59,454 nucleotides of DNA from Phreatobacter sp. (lineage in GTDB: Bacteria; Pseudomonadota; Alphaproteobacteria; Rhizobiales; Phreatobacteraceae): the NCBI RefSeq assembly GCF_030691135.1, contig NZ_JAUYFA010000107.1, forward strand, positions 1 to 59,454, written 5' to 3'. Below the pieces are notes generated by a model that saw only the letters and a program-made list of their open reading frames with translations, did no database searches and was not told the DNA's origin. The position numbers were made by a program, and so were the translations under genes. Positions 8,612-17,895 of the stretch are shown piece by piece. The number at the start of each line of letters is the position of its first letter. The first letter of the stretch is position 1.

Positions 8612-9787
8612 ATGTTCATCAATTTCTTCCACGACCTGAAGAAGGCGGGCGTACCGGTCACGGTGCGCGAATATCTGACGCTCATGGAGGCGCTGGACGC
8701 CGACATCATCGAGCGCGCGCCGACGGACTTCTACTACCTGTCGCGGGCGACGCTGGTGAAGGACGAGCGCAACATCGACAAGTTCGACAAGGTCTTCGGC
8801 GCCACCTTCAAGGGCTTCGAGACCCTGGCCGAAGGCCTCGAGGTCAATGTTCCCGAGGAATGGCTGAAGAAGCTCACCGAGAAGTTCCTCACCGAGGAGG
8901 AAAAGGCGCAGATCGAGGCGCTCGGCGGCTGGGACAAGCTGATGGAGACGCTGAAGCAGCGCCTCGAGGAGCAGAAAGGCCGCCACCAGGGCGGCTCGAA
9001 ATGGATCGGCACCGGCGGCACCTCCCCCTTCGGCGCCTATGGCTACAATCCGGAAGGCGTGCGCATCGGCCAGGACGGCAACCGCAACTTCCGCGCCGTG
9101 AAGGTCTGGGACAAGCGCGAGTTCAGGGACTACGACGACACGGTCGAGCTCGGCACCCGCAACATCAAGGTGGCGCTGCGCCGCCTGCGCAAGTTCGCCC
9201 GCACCGGTTCGCCCGACGAGCTCGATCTCGACGGCACGATCCGCGAGACGGCCCGCAACGGCTTCCTCGACGTGCAGATGCGCCCGGAGCGCCGCAACGC
9301 CATCAAGGTGCTGATCTTCTTCGACGTCGGCGGCTCGATGGACTGGCACATCCAGCTCTGCGAGGAGCTGTTCTCCGCCGCCAAGGCCGAGTTCAAGCAC
9401 ATGGAATATTTCTACTTCCACAACTGCCTCTACGAGAAGGTGTGGAAGAAGAACCAGCGCCGTTTCGACGAGACCATGCCGACCTGGGACGTGCTGCACA
9501 AATACGGCAACGACTACAAGGTGATCTTCGTCGGCGACGCCTCCATGTCCCCCTACGAGATAGCCCAGCCCGGCGGCTCGGTGGAGCATTTCAACGAGGA
9601 GGCCGGCGTCACCTGGATGAAGCGCATCGCCTCCATCTACCCCTCGATGATCTGGCTGAACCCGGTGAAGGAGAAGCACTGGGACTACACCCACTCGATC
9701 GGCATGATGCGCGACATCATGGAGCAGCGCATGTTCCCGCTCACCCTCACCGGCCTCGACAAGGCGATGAAGGAACTGGTGCGGTGA
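8612..9787 (+). CDS. CoxE-like VWA-domain protein, MoxR partner
   Basis: 391 residues, cytosolic. The N-terminal half begins MFINFFHDLKKAGVPVTVRE, characteristic of VWA proteins encoded with MoxR ATPases. The C-terminal VWA domain has the metal-site motif FFDVGGSMDWH (residues ~235-245), in which the usual DxSxS reads DVGGS. The later VWA segment IFVGDASMSPYEI also fits. Such proteins are thought to work with MoxR AAA+ ATPases in maturation of protein complexes. The ATPase lies at 4264-5112, separated by several small genes. A stem-loop follows the stop. Confidence 0.85.
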   Translation: MFINFFHDLKKAGVPVTVREYLTLMEALDADIIERAPTDFYYLSRATLVKDERNIDKFDKVFGATFKGFETLAEGLEVNVPEEWLKKLTEKFLTEEEKAQIEALGGWDKLMETLKQRLEEQKGRHQGGSKWIGTGGTSPFGAYGYNPEGVRIGQDGNRNFRAVKVWDKREFRDYDDTVELGTRNIKVALRRLRKFARTGSPDELDLDGTIRETARNGFLDVQMRPERRNAIKVLIFFDVGGSMDWHIQLCEELFSAAKAEFKHMEYFYFHNCLYEKVWKKNQRRFDETMPTWDVLHKYGNDYKVIFVGDASMSPYEIAQPGGSVEHFNEEAGVTWMKRIASIYPSMIWLNPVKEKHWDYTHSIGMMRDIMEQRMFPLTLTGLDKAMKELVR

Positions 9788-9794
9788 GGCCTGC

Positions 9795-9815
9795 GGCGGC
9801 GCCTCAGGCGCCGCC
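9795..9815. terminator. Perfect 9-bp stem-loop between convergent VWA and LysR genes
   Basis: GGCGGCGCC, loop TCA, GGCGCCGCC. The arms are perfect and the three-base loop is the complement of the TGA stop of the LysR gene. No T-run follows on either strand, so it is terminator-like rather than a textbook intrinsic terminator. It could act on both converging genes. Confidence 0.45.
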
Positions 9816-10667
9816 CTGTTCCAGGGACCGCGTGATGTGGTCGCGCAGCCGTCCCGCCGGCGTCGCCAGCGTCGGTGACGTCAGGAGCGCGATCTCGGTA
9901 TCGGGCAGGTCCGGCAGGCCGACCCCGTCCAGGCGCGACAGGCCGGGCGGCACCATCTCCTTCGGCAGCACGGTGATGCCGAGGCCCGCCCGGACCGCGG
10001 CGATGGAGCCGGCCAGCGAGCCGCATGTATAGGCGATCCGCCAGGCCCGCCCGGCGGCCGCCAGGGCATCCGTCGCGCGCTTGCGGTAGACGCAAGGGGT
10101 CGGCGAGACGACGAGCGGCAGCGTCTCGCGCAGCGCGACGGCCGACCCGTTGCCGACCCAGACCAGCGGCTCGCGCCAGACGCGGGTCCCGTCGTTGCGC
10201 CGACCCTGCTCCCGCTTCACCAGCACCATGTCGAAGGCGCCGTCGCGAAACCCGTCGAGAAGATTGAGCGTCAGGTCGCATGTCACCTCCAGATTGACCC
10301 TGGGATGGACCTCGGCGAAACGGGCGAGAACATCGGGCAGATGGCTGGTGGCGAAATCCTCCGGCGTGCCGAGACGCACCGTGCCGGCGAGGTCCGGTTC
10401 ATTGATCCGCGCGACGATCTCGTCGTTCAGCGCCACCATCCGCTGCGCCGCCTCACGGAACGCCTCGCCCCGCAGCGTCAGCGCCACCGAGCGGGGCGTG
10501 CGGTCGAGAAGGCGGTAGCCGAGACCCTCCTCCAGACGCTTGATCTGCAGCGAGACAGTCGACTGGGTGCGGTGGAGCTCCGCACCGGCGCGCGAGAAGC
10601 TCTGCGTTCGCGCCACAGCCAGGAAGGCGCGCAGGAGATCGAGGTCGAGGTTGGCGATCTGCGGCAT
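9804..10667 (-). CDS. LysR-family transcriptional regulator
   Basis: 287 residues from the ATG at 10667 (MPQIANLDLDLLRAFLAVAR); ten more codons upstream are open. The N-terminal winged HTH is clear (residues ~8-65: SFSRAGAELHRTQSTVSLQI, then KRLEEGLGYRLLDRT). The substrate-binding domain follows (residues ~85-287, with GSLAGSIAAVRAGLGITVLP). It is divergently transcribed from the isocitrate dehydrogenase gene across a 96-bp region with inverted repeats, the usual arrangement for a LysR regulator and its target. The effector is unknown. Confidence 0.87.
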   Translation of the reverse strand: MPQIANLDLDLLRAFLAVARTQSFSRAGAELHRTQSTVSLQIKRLEEGLGYRLLDRTPRSVALTLRGEAFREAAQRMVALNDEIVARINEPDLAGTVRLGTPEDFATSHLPDVLARFAEVHPRVNLEVTCDLTLNLLDGFRDGAFDMVLVKREQGRRNDGTRVWREPLVWVGNGSAVALRETLPLVVSPTPCVYRKRATDALAAAGRAWRIAYTCGSLAGSIAAVRAGLGITVLPKEMVPPGLSRLDGVGLPDLPDTEIALLTSPTLATPAGRLRDHITRSLEQGGA

Positions 10668-10675
10668 TTGAATTC

Positions 10676-10707
10676 TCAATAATTGAAACAGGAACAATCA
10701 ATTTCAC
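10676..10707. promoter_or_regulatory. Probable LysR operator in the lysR/icd divergent region
   Basis: TCAAT-A-ATTGA is a perfect interrupted palindrome at 10676-10686, the 11-bp size of a LysR box. A second TCAAT/TTTCA cluster follows within 20 bp, giving further ATTGA/TCAAT pairs. It lies just upstream of the lysR start and about 80 bp before icd. Confidence 0.45.
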
Positions 10708-10763
10708 AAATCATGACCGGCGGCGCAAGGGAGGGGTCAGGTCCTCACACAGGAGACAAGGCC

Positions 10764-12251
10764 ATGACCATCCACACCCCCGCCACCACCTTCGAGGCTC
10801 TTACCCCGCCCGGTTCGACGCCGGTGACCATCGCCTATGGCGACGGCGTCGGCCCCGAGATCATGAACGCCGCGCTGCAGATGATGCTCGCCGCCGGCGC
10901 GCGGCTGGCGGTCGAGCCCATCGTCATCGGCGAGACGGCCTATCGCGGCGGGCACAGTTCCGGCATCCCCCCTGAGGCCTGGGCCAGCATCCAGCGCACC
11001 GGCCTGCTCTTCAAGGCGCCGATCACCACGCCCCAGGGCGGCGGCTACAAGAGCCTCAACGTGACGCTGCGCAAGAGCCTCGGCCTCTTCGCCAACACCC
11101 GGCCCTGCATCTCCTACAGCCCCTTCGTCGCCACCAAGCATCCGGTCATGGACGTGGTGATCGTCCGGGAGAACGAGGAGGACCTCTATGCCGGCATCGA
11201 GCACCGGCAGACCGACGATGTCGTCCAGTGCCTGAAGCTCGTCAGCAGGCCCGGTTGCGAGAAGATCGTCCGCTACGCCTTCGACTATGCCCTCGCCAAC
11301 GGCCGGCGGAAGGTGACCTGTTTCACCAAGGACAACATCATGAAGATGACCGACGGCCTGTTCCGGCAGGTCTTCGACGAGGTGGCGGCCGATTATCCCG
11401 GCATCGAGAACGAACACATGATCATCGACATCGGCGCCGCCCGCCTGGCCGCCCGGCCGGAGCAGTTCGACGTCGTCGTCACCCTCAACCTCTACGGCGA
11501 CATCGTCTCCGACATCGCCGCCGAGATCACCGGATCGGTGGGCCTCGGCGGCTCGTCGAACATCGGCGCCAACGGCGCCATGTTCGAGGCGGTGCACGGA
11601 TCGGCCCCGCAGATCGCCGGCCAGGGCGTCGCCAACCCCTCCGGCCTGCTGCTCTCCGGCATCATGATGCTGGTCCATATCGGCCAGGCCGACGTCGCCG
11701 CGCGGCTGCACCTCGCCTGGCTGAAGACGATCGAGGACGGCATCCATACCGGCGACATCTTCCGCGAGGGTGTCTCGGCGCGGAAGGTCGGCACCCAGGC
11801 CTTCGCAGACGCGGTGATCGCGCGGCTTGGACAGGCGCCGCGGACCCTGCCGCGGCCGGACTACGCGGCGGCGACCGCCATCATCCCCTTCACCCCGCAG
11901 CGCAAGCCCCCCGCCGACAAGCGGCTGGTCGGCATCGACATCTTCGTCCACGCAGCGGATGTCTCGCCCGCCGCCCTCGCGGCCCGGATGAAGGCCGGTG
12001 CTCCGGGCGAACTCGCCCTGACCATGGTCAGCAACCGCGGCGTCAAGGTCTGGCCGACCGGCCAGCCACAGACCTTCCTCACCGATCACTGGCGGTGCCG
12101 CTTCGAGATGCCGGCGCCCCGGCAGTTCAACAAGGCGATGGTGGCCGAATTGCTCGCCGCCCTCGCCCGCGCCGGCATCGACTTCATCAAGACCGAGCAC
12201 CTCTTCACCTTCGACGGGGTGCCCGGCTACACGCTCGGCCAGGGTCAGTAG
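10764..12251 (+). CDS. icd: NADP-dependent isocitrate dehydrogenase, long Thermus/Rickettsia type
   Basis: Oxidative decarboxylation of isocitrate to 2-oxoglutarate in the TCA cycle. 495 residues; the length matches the Thermus-type enzyme with a C-terminal extra domain, not the ~415-residue E. coli type. Visible motifs: GDGVGPEI near residue 25, the substrate loop KSLNVTLRKSLGLFANTRP (~100-118), VREN EEDLYAGIEH (~135), and the cofactor/metal region NLYGDIVSDIAAEITGSVGL (~245-265) followed by EAVHGSAPQIAGQGVANPS. The C-terminal ~140 residues (from KRLVGIDIFVH) are the extra domain. AGGAG precedes the ATG. A tartrate or isopropylmalate dehydrogenase is less likely because of the C-terminal domain. 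The divergent LysR gene may control it. Confidence 0.82.
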   Translation: MTIHTPATTFEALTPPGSTPVTIAYGDGVGPEIMNAALQMMLAAGARLAVEPIVIGETAYRGGHSSGIPPEAWASIQRTGLLFKAPITTPQGGGYKSLNVTLRKSLGLFANTRPCISYSPFVATKHPVMDVVIVRENEEDLYAGIEHRQTDDVVQCLKLVSRPGCEKIVRYAFDYALANGRRKVTCFTKDNIMKMTDGLFRQVFDEVAADYPGIENEHMIIDIGAARLAARPEQFDVVVTLNLYGDIVSDIAAEITGSVGLGGSSNIGANGAMFEAVHGSAPQIAGQGVANPSGLLLSGIMMLVHIGQADVAARLHLAWLKTIEDGIHTGDIFREGVSARKVGTQAFADAVIARLGQAPRTLPRPDYAAATAIIPFTPQRKPPADKRLVGIDIFVHAADVSPAALAARMKAGAPGELALTMVSNRGVKVWPTGQPQTFLTDHWRCRFEMPAPRQFNKAMVAELLAALARAGIDFIKTEHLFTFDGVPGYTLGQGQ

Positions 12252-12415
12252 CGCCGGCAAGACGCCCCCCGCCCGCAGCGATGCGGGTCGGGGGTGACGG
12301 CCTGCCCGCCCCTCCCGCGCGCCGCCCTTCCATGCATGCCCCGCCCTTGCGAAACGGTTGAAGACGCCGGCATCATTCCGGCAACGACGCTTCAACAACA
12401 ACGGGAGGGAAAGTC

Positions 12416-13261
12416 GTGAAACTCGTTCGCTATGGCGCCAAGGGCAAGGAAAAACCCGGCCTGATTGATCCAGACGGCAAGATCCGCGATCTGTCGGACA
12501 TCGTTCCCGACATCGCCGGCGCCGCCCTGAGCAAGAAGGGCCTCGCCAAGATCGCCAAGACCAAGTGGGACAAGCTCCCGCTCGTCAAGGGCAAGCCCCG
12601 GCTCGGCGCCTGTGTCGGCGACGTCGGCAACTTCATCGCCGTCGGCCTCAACTACGCCGACCATGCCGCGGAGACCGGCGCCGCCATCCCGACCGAGCCG
12701 ATCCTCTTCAACAAGGCGCGCTCCTGCATCGTCGGGCCGAACGACGACGTCATGCTGCCGAAGAAGTCGGTGAAGACCGACTGGGAGATCGAGCTCGCCA
12801 TCGTCATCGGCGAGCGCGCCCGCTACGTCTCGAAGAAGGACGCCCTCTCCGTCGTCGCCGGCTTCTGTGTCTGCAACGACGTCTCCGAACGCGAGTACCA
12901 GATCGAGCGCGGCGGACAGTGGATGAAGGGCAAGGGCTGCGAGACCTTCGGCCCGCTTGGCCCCTGGCTCGTCACCACCGACGAGATCAAGGACGTGCAG
13001 AAGCTCGGGATGTGGCTCGACCTCAACGGCGAGCGCATGCAGACCGGCTCGACCAAGACCATGATCTTCGACGTCAGGACGATCGTCTCCTACATCTCCG
13101 AATTCATGGTGCTGGAACCCGGCGACGTCATCACCACCGGCACGCCGCCCGGCGTCGGCCTCGGCATGAAGCCGCCGAAATTCCTCCGGGCCGGCGACGT
13201 CATGGCGCTCGGCATCGACGGCCTCGGCGAGCAGAAACAGAAGGTCATCGCCTGGCAGTGA
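12416..13261 (+). CDS. Fumarylacetoacetate hydrolase (FAH) family protein
   Basis: 281 residues with a GTG start preceded by GGGAGGGA. The FAH fold motifs are complete: GLNYADHAAE (residues ~78-87), PILFNKARSCIVGPNDDV (~95-112), the metal ligands in DWEIELAIVIGE (~121-132), the CNDVSEREYQ segment (~156-165) and GDVITTGTPPGVGLGM (~235-250). These enzymes hydrolyse or decarboxylate 2-oxo acid intermediates in catabolic pathways. The size suits the ureidoglycolate lyase/acylpyruvase-like subgroup, but the substrate cannot be told. Nearby icd and DMT genes give no pathway. Confidence 0.82.
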   Translation: MKLVRYGAKGKEKPGLIDPDGKIRDLSDIVPDIAGAALSKKGLAKIAKTKWDKLPLVKGKPRLGACVGDVGNFIAVGLNYADHAAETGAAIPTEPILFNKARSCIVGPNDDVMLPKKSVKTDWEIELAIVIGERARYVSKKDALSVVAGFCVCNDVSEREYQIERGGQWMKGKGCETFGPLGPWLVTTDEIKDVQKLGMWLDLNGERMQTGSTKTMIFDVRTIVSYISEFMVLEPGDVITTGTPPGVGLGMKPPKFLRAGDVMALGIDGLGEQKQKVIAWQ

Positions 13262-13325
13262 ACCGGTGCGGCGGGCGCGACACCGCTCGACCGCCGCGCC
13301 CGCGCCGGACATGAAGGCATCTGCA

Positions 13326-14183
13326 ATGCTGAGAACCATCGCCCTCACCGCGACGGCGATGGTCGCCTTCGCGGCCAATTCCATCCTGGCGCGCCTCGCC
13401 CTCGCCGGCGGGGCCATCGACGGCATGGGCTATACCGGCTGGCGCCTCGCCTCGGGCGCCGTCGTGCTGTTCGTGCTGTCGCGCATCGTCGGGCGCCGTG
13501 ACGGCACACACGCCGTTGCCGGCAGCTGGCCGCAGGCCGCCGCGCTGTTCGGCTATGCCCTCGCCTTCTCCATCGCCTATCTCTGGCTCGGCGCGGCGGT
13601 GGGCGCCATCGTCCTCTTCGGCGCCGTGCAGTTCGGCATGATCGCCCGCGCCATCGCCGCGGGAGACCGGCCCGGTCCGATCGAGAGCGCCGGCCTCGCC
13701 ATCGCCTTCGCCGCGCTGGTCTGGCTGGTCGCGCCGGGCGTCGCCGCCCCCTCGCCCCTCGGCGTCCTGCTGATGGCCTGCGCCGGGCTCTGCTGGGCGG
13801 TCTATTCGCTGCTGGGACGCGGCTCGATCGATCCGCTCGCCGACACCGCCGGCAATTTCCTGCGCTGCCTGCCGGTGGCGCTGCTGCTCATGGCCTGGGG
13901 CTGGCACGTCCATCCGCCGGACGTAGCGGGCCTCGCCTATGCGGTGGCCTCGGGAGCGGTCGCGTCCGGCCTCGGCTACGCCGTCTGGTATGCGGTGCTG
14001 CCGTCGCTTTCCCGCGTCACCGCGGCCTCGGTCCAGCTCACCGTCCCGGCCATCGCCGCGGCGGGAGCGGTCGTCTTCATCGGCGAGGCACTGACGATGC
14101 GCATGGTCGCGGCCTCGCTGGCGATCCTCGCCGGGATCGCGCTCGTCATCCTGGCGGGCGAAGGGCGGCGCCGGGGCGGCTGA
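13326..14183 (+). CDS. DMT-superfamily (EamA) transporter
   Basis: 285 residues with about ten hydrophobic helices in two EamA repeats (residues ~5-135 and ~145-280). The start at 13326 has GAAGG 8 nt upstream; an in-frame ATG 15 nt earlier (13311) lacks one. The repeat ends carry the usual short loops (AANSILARLAL near the N-terminus, VQLTVPAIAAAGAVVFIGEAL in the second repeat). Likely an inner-membrane exporter of amino acids or metabolites; the substrate is not predictable. Confidence 0.78.
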   Translation: MLRTIALTATAMVAFAANSILARLALAGGAIDGMGYTGWRLASGAVVLFVLSRIVGRRDGTHAVAGSWPQAAALFGYALAFSIAYLWLGAAVGAIVLFGAVQFGMIARAIAAGDRPGPIESAGLAIAFAALVWLVAPGVAAPSPLGVLLMACAGLCWAVYSLLGRGSIDPLADTAGNFLRCLPVALLLMAWGWHVHPPDVAGLAYAVASGAVASGLGYAVWYAVLPSLSRVTAASVQLTVPAIAAAGAVVFIGEALTMRMVAASLAILAGIALVILAGEGRRRGG

Positions 14184-14297
14184 ATCACCGTGTGAAGACC
14201 CGGACTCTCCACCTCAACACGAGGGCGGATTGCGGTTCACACCCAGACACTTGCGGGTAGGCGCGGAAGCGGGAGGAGAGGCAGGCGGGCGCCGCCC

Positions 14298-14912
14298 TCA
14301 CTCCATCACGGCCGCTTTCAGGATGCAGACCATCACCGCGTGCGCCGGCCCCTCGCCGACATTGCGGATCATGTGGCGGCCGTCGCAGCGGTAGCGGGCG
14401 CTCTCGCCCGTCCCCACCGTCTCGACCCGGTCGCCGACCTCGATCTGCAATTCGCCGGACAGCACGGAGAGGCTCTCGATCGAGCCGCGCTGGTGCCCCT
14501 CGCTCTCCAGGACCCCGCCGGGGTCGCACTGGAAATCGTACCATTGCAGCCATTCGACGGTCTTGATCCAGCCGATGATCGACAGCCGGCACTTGCCGTC
14601 GTCGGACACCAGCAGCGGCGTATCGGCCCGCGACAGCTTCTCGAGAAACGGCTCCTCGGTCGCCGTCGCCAGCACGCGCTCGATCGACACGTCGAGCGCC
14701 TGGCTGAGGCGCCAGATGGTGGCCAGCGTCGGATTGGTCTCGTTGCGCTCGATCTGGCTGATGATCGACTTGGCGACACCCGACTGTTCCGAAAGCTCCG
14801 ACAGCGACAGGTTGTAGGCCTTGCGCAGACGTTGCACGGTCTTGCCGAGATTGCCGGACAGCACATGGGCTCCGGCGTCCATCTCGATCTTTTTCGGGTC
14901 GCGGTCGGCCAT
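14298..14912 (-). CDS. XRE-family regulator with C-terminal cupin domain
   Basis: 204 residues. The HTH domain spans residues ~22-75 (LRKAYNLSLSELSEQSGVAK, then SIISQIERNETNPTLATIWR). A cupin domain covers the last ~90 residues (SIESLSVLSGELQIEVGDRV, then GDGRHMIRNVGEGPAHAVMV-like ending). This is the PuuR-like layout, in which the cupin usually senses a small metabolite. Two adjacent inverted repeats 23-53 bp upstream probably form its operator. It follows the TRAP binding-protein gene by 116 nt but appears to have its own promoter. Confidence 0.83.
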   Translation of the reverse strand: MADRDPKKIEMDAGAHVLSGNLGKTVQRLRKAYNLSLSELSEQSGVAKSIISQIERNETNPTLATIWRLSQALDVSIERVLATATEEPFLEKLSRADTPLLVSDDGKCRLSIIGWIKTVEWLQWYDFQCDPGGVLESEGHQRGSIESLSVLSGELQIEVGDRVETVGTGESARYRCDGRHMIRNVGEGPAHAVMVCILKAAVME

Positions 14913-14934
14913 CGGCGGCAAGGCGTCTCGTACG

Positions 14935-14964
14935 TTGTTTCGAACAATCGTTCGTCCAAACGAT
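14935..14964 (-). promoter_or_regulatory. Double dyad, probable operator of the XRE-cupin gene
   Basis: TTGTT-TCG-AACAA (14935-14947) abuts ATCGTT-CGTCCA-AACGAT (14947-14964). Both have perfect arms. They lie 23-53 bp upstream of the XRE-cupin start, a position suited to autoregulation. Confidence 0.5.
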
Positions 14965-15028
14965 CTTATGCCCTGCCTGCTCCGGGTGCAAGGATTGCAG
15001 CCCGCCATGCCCCGCCGCGGGCGACCCG

Positions 15029-16099
15029 TCACACCTCGCGCGCACCGAGAGCGGCGTGGGTCGAGACCCGCGTCCAGGGCCCGATGCGCCCCTGGAAGGC
15101 GGTGTAATGCGCGGCGATCTTGCCCGCCATGGCGCTTCGCCCGGCGAGTTCGCCGACCAGGTCGGCGGCGTGACGGCGGGCGATCTGCACCAGCGGCGTC
15201 GGGAAGCCGCGCAGCCTGACCCCGTGGGTCGAGACCATCGTCGCCAGCGCGTCCATGTTCAGGATCTCGATCTCGGCGAGGGCGATGGCCTGCTCCGCCT
15301 CGCTCGCCGCCTGCACGACGCCCTTCAGGTCGGCCGGCAATCCGTCCCACAGCGCCTTGTTGACGACGAGTTCGCTCGATCCGTTTGGCTTGTTGAAGCC
15401 GGGCGCATAGTAGAACGGCGCCACCCGCCACAGTCCCAGCTGGATGTCGGACCCGGGCGAGGTGAACTCCGCCCCGTCGATCGCCCCACGCTCCAGCGCC
15501 GGGTAAATGTCGCCCGGGGGGATGGCGATGGCGGTGGCGCCGAGGCGCTGGAACAGCTCCGCCCCGAGGCCGACCATGCGGATGGTCAGGCCCTTCACGT
15601 CGTCGGCCGACTGCAGCTCGCGGCGGAACCAGCCGCCCATCGACACGCCGGTATTGCCACCGAGGAAGGGCTTCACCCCGAACCGCGCCGCAGCCTCGTC
15701 CCACAGCGCCTGCCCGCCGCCCTTCAGCACCCAGGCATTGTGCTCCGGCGGCGTCAGACCGAAGGGGATCGTGGTGAAGAAGGCGAGAGCCGGCTCCCGC
15801 CCGATGGCGAAGAAGGAGGCGGTGTGGCCGCACTCGACGGTCCCATTGCCCACCGCCTCGTGGACGGCGAAGGCCGGCACCACCTCGCCAGCGGCGAGGA
15901 CCTGGACCTCGATCCGCCCGCCGGACAGGAGCTTGATCCGGTCGGCGATGCGCTGGGCCGAGAAGGCCGGACCCGGCAGGTTGCGCGGCCAGGATGTGAC
16001 GAGGCGCCAGCGCAGGACGGATTGGGCCCGGGCGATCCCGGGGGCAGCGATGAGCCCGGCCGCGCCGGCGGCGAGCGTGGTTCGACGATTGAGGGTCAT
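15029..16099 (-). CDS. TRAP transporter substrate-binding protein (DctP/TakP family)
   Basis: 356 residues, periplasmic. The signal begins MTLNRRTTLAAGAAGLIAAP, with a twin-arginine-like RR and an Ala-rich segment ending in ARAQ. The mature part is a DctP-type binding protein (WRLVTSWPRNLPGP at the N-terminus, ADDVKGLTIRMVGLGAELFQ in the middle, FNKPNGSSELVVNKALWDGL later). Size and motifs fit the TakP subgroup, which binds 2-oxo acids or other carboxylates. No TRAP membrane subunits lie nearby. Its ATG is only 1 nt from the thiD stop, so it is the third gene of the riboswitch-controlled thiM-thiD operon. The ligand may therefore relate to thiamine supply, which is inference. Confidence 0.85.
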   Translation of the reverse strand: MTLNRRTTLAAGAAGLIAAPGIARAQSVLRWRLVTSWPRNLPGPAFSAQRIADRIKLLSGGRIEVQVLAAGEVVPAFAVHEAVGNGTVECGHTASFFAIGREPALAFFTTIPFGLTPPEHNAWVLKGGGQALWDEAAARFGVKPFLGGNTGVSMGGWFRRELQSADDVKGLTIRMVGLGAELFQRLGATAIAIPPGDIYPALERGAIDGAEFTSPGSDIQLGLWRVAPFYYAPGFNKPNGSSELVVNKALWDGLPADLKGVVQAASEAEQAIALAEIEILNMDALATMVSTHGVRLRGFPTPLVQIARRHAADLVGELAGRSAMAGKIAAHYTAFQGRIGPWTRVSTHAALGAREV

Positions 16100-16100
16100 G

Positions 16101-16894
<794 letters not shown>

Positions 16895-16898
<4 letters not shown>

Positions 16899-17701
16899 GG
16901 CGCCTCTCCTGCAGGGGGTGGCGCGATGCGCGCACGGGGGGCGATATCGGCCGGATCCATTCCGTAGAGGGCGTCGAGATAGGCGGCCGCGAAGCTGCCC
17001 GGCCCCCGCGACGTCTCGGCGGCGCTCTCCCCGGCGATCCCGAGCACGAGCATGGCGGCACCGCTCGCCGCACATGCGTCTTCGCCGACCGCGAGAAAGG
17101 CGGCGGTGATCGCCGCACCGGCGCAGCCCATGGCGGTGACCCGCGCCATCAGCGGATGGCCGTTGGCGATGGCGGCGAGGCGTTGACCGTCGGTCACGAC
17201 GTCGGTCTCGCCGGTCGCGGCCACGACCGTGGCGAGGCGGCGGGCCAGCATGGCGAGGTCCTCGTCCGGACCGAGCACCGCGATCTCCGCGCCATTGCCG
17301 CGGATCGCCGCCGGCGCCAGCGCCGCGAGATCGCGCGCGAAAGCCGCCCGCCCGGCCGAACGGTCGATGAAGACCGGGTCGAGGAGCCAGGGTCGGCCGG
17401 CTTCGCTCGCCGCCTCGATCGCCGTGCGGATGACGGCGCGCCGCTCCGGCTCCAGCGTGCCGAGATTGACGAGGAGCGCATCGGCGCTGCCGGCGAAGGC
17501 GGCGATCTCGTCCGTCGCCGTCGTCATCGACGGCACCGCACCGAGGGCGAGCAGCGCATTGGCGGTGAAGGCCTGCGCCACCGTGTTGGTGATGCAATGA
17601 ACGCGCGGGCGCCGGGTCCGGATCGCGGCGAGACCATCGCGGGCGCTGCGCAGGACGAGGGCGCTGAAGTCGGAATCCCCGCGTGGGGGCAGGCTGTCCA
17701 T
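16895..17701 (-). CDS. thiM: Hydroxyethylthiazole kinase ThiM
   Basis: 268 residues. It phosphorylates the thiazole moiety (THZ), a salvage step of thiamine biosynthesis. Motifs: [20 protein letters not shown] (residues ~30-49), [13 protein letters not shown] (~118-130), [10 protein letters not shown] (~148-157), and the catalytic [17 protein letters not shown] near 205, where Cys lies in the usual GCxG position. The ATG at 17701 is chosen because GGAGG lies at proper distance inside the end of the TPP riboswitch; longer frames would run through the aptamer. It overlaps thiD by ATGA. Confidence 0.9.
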
Positions 17702-17703
17702 CT

Positions 17704-17795
17704 CGGTTTCCTCCGCCGGCATGACCCGGTTCAGGTACGACGGGTTGGCCTTGCGACCTCTCAGCCCGATGAGGGCACCCCGACGAGACAATGAG
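17704..17795 (-). promoter_or_regulatory. TPP (THI-box) riboswitch upstream of thiM
   Basis: On the minus strand the leader contains GGGGTGCC (17774-17781), CTGAGA, ACCTGAACCGGGTCATGCC and GGCGGAGGA, the conserved order of the thiamine-pyrophosphate aptamer. The last block includes GGAGG (17710-17714), which is also the ribosome-binding site of thiM. TPP binding would therefore sequester this site and reduce translation of thiM and the genes coupled to it. Confidence 0.92.
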
Positions 17796-17895
17796 CGACA
17801 GTTAGGCCAAGGAACCGGCCGGCGCAAGCACCAGGGGGATGACGCGCGCGCCCTTTGATGGCATGGGAGAGGCCTTGCGCGCCGCGAGGGTTCCC

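Noticed and set aside
10737..12401. 554-codon minus-strand ORF across icd
   Set aside because: Fully antisense to the isocitrate dehydrogenase gene and low in complexity; no family features.
14298..15833. A 511-codon minus-strand frame suggesting a TRAP-XRE fusion
   Set aside because: The upstream part is out of frame with the TRAP gene; the real XRE-cupin protein starts at 14912.
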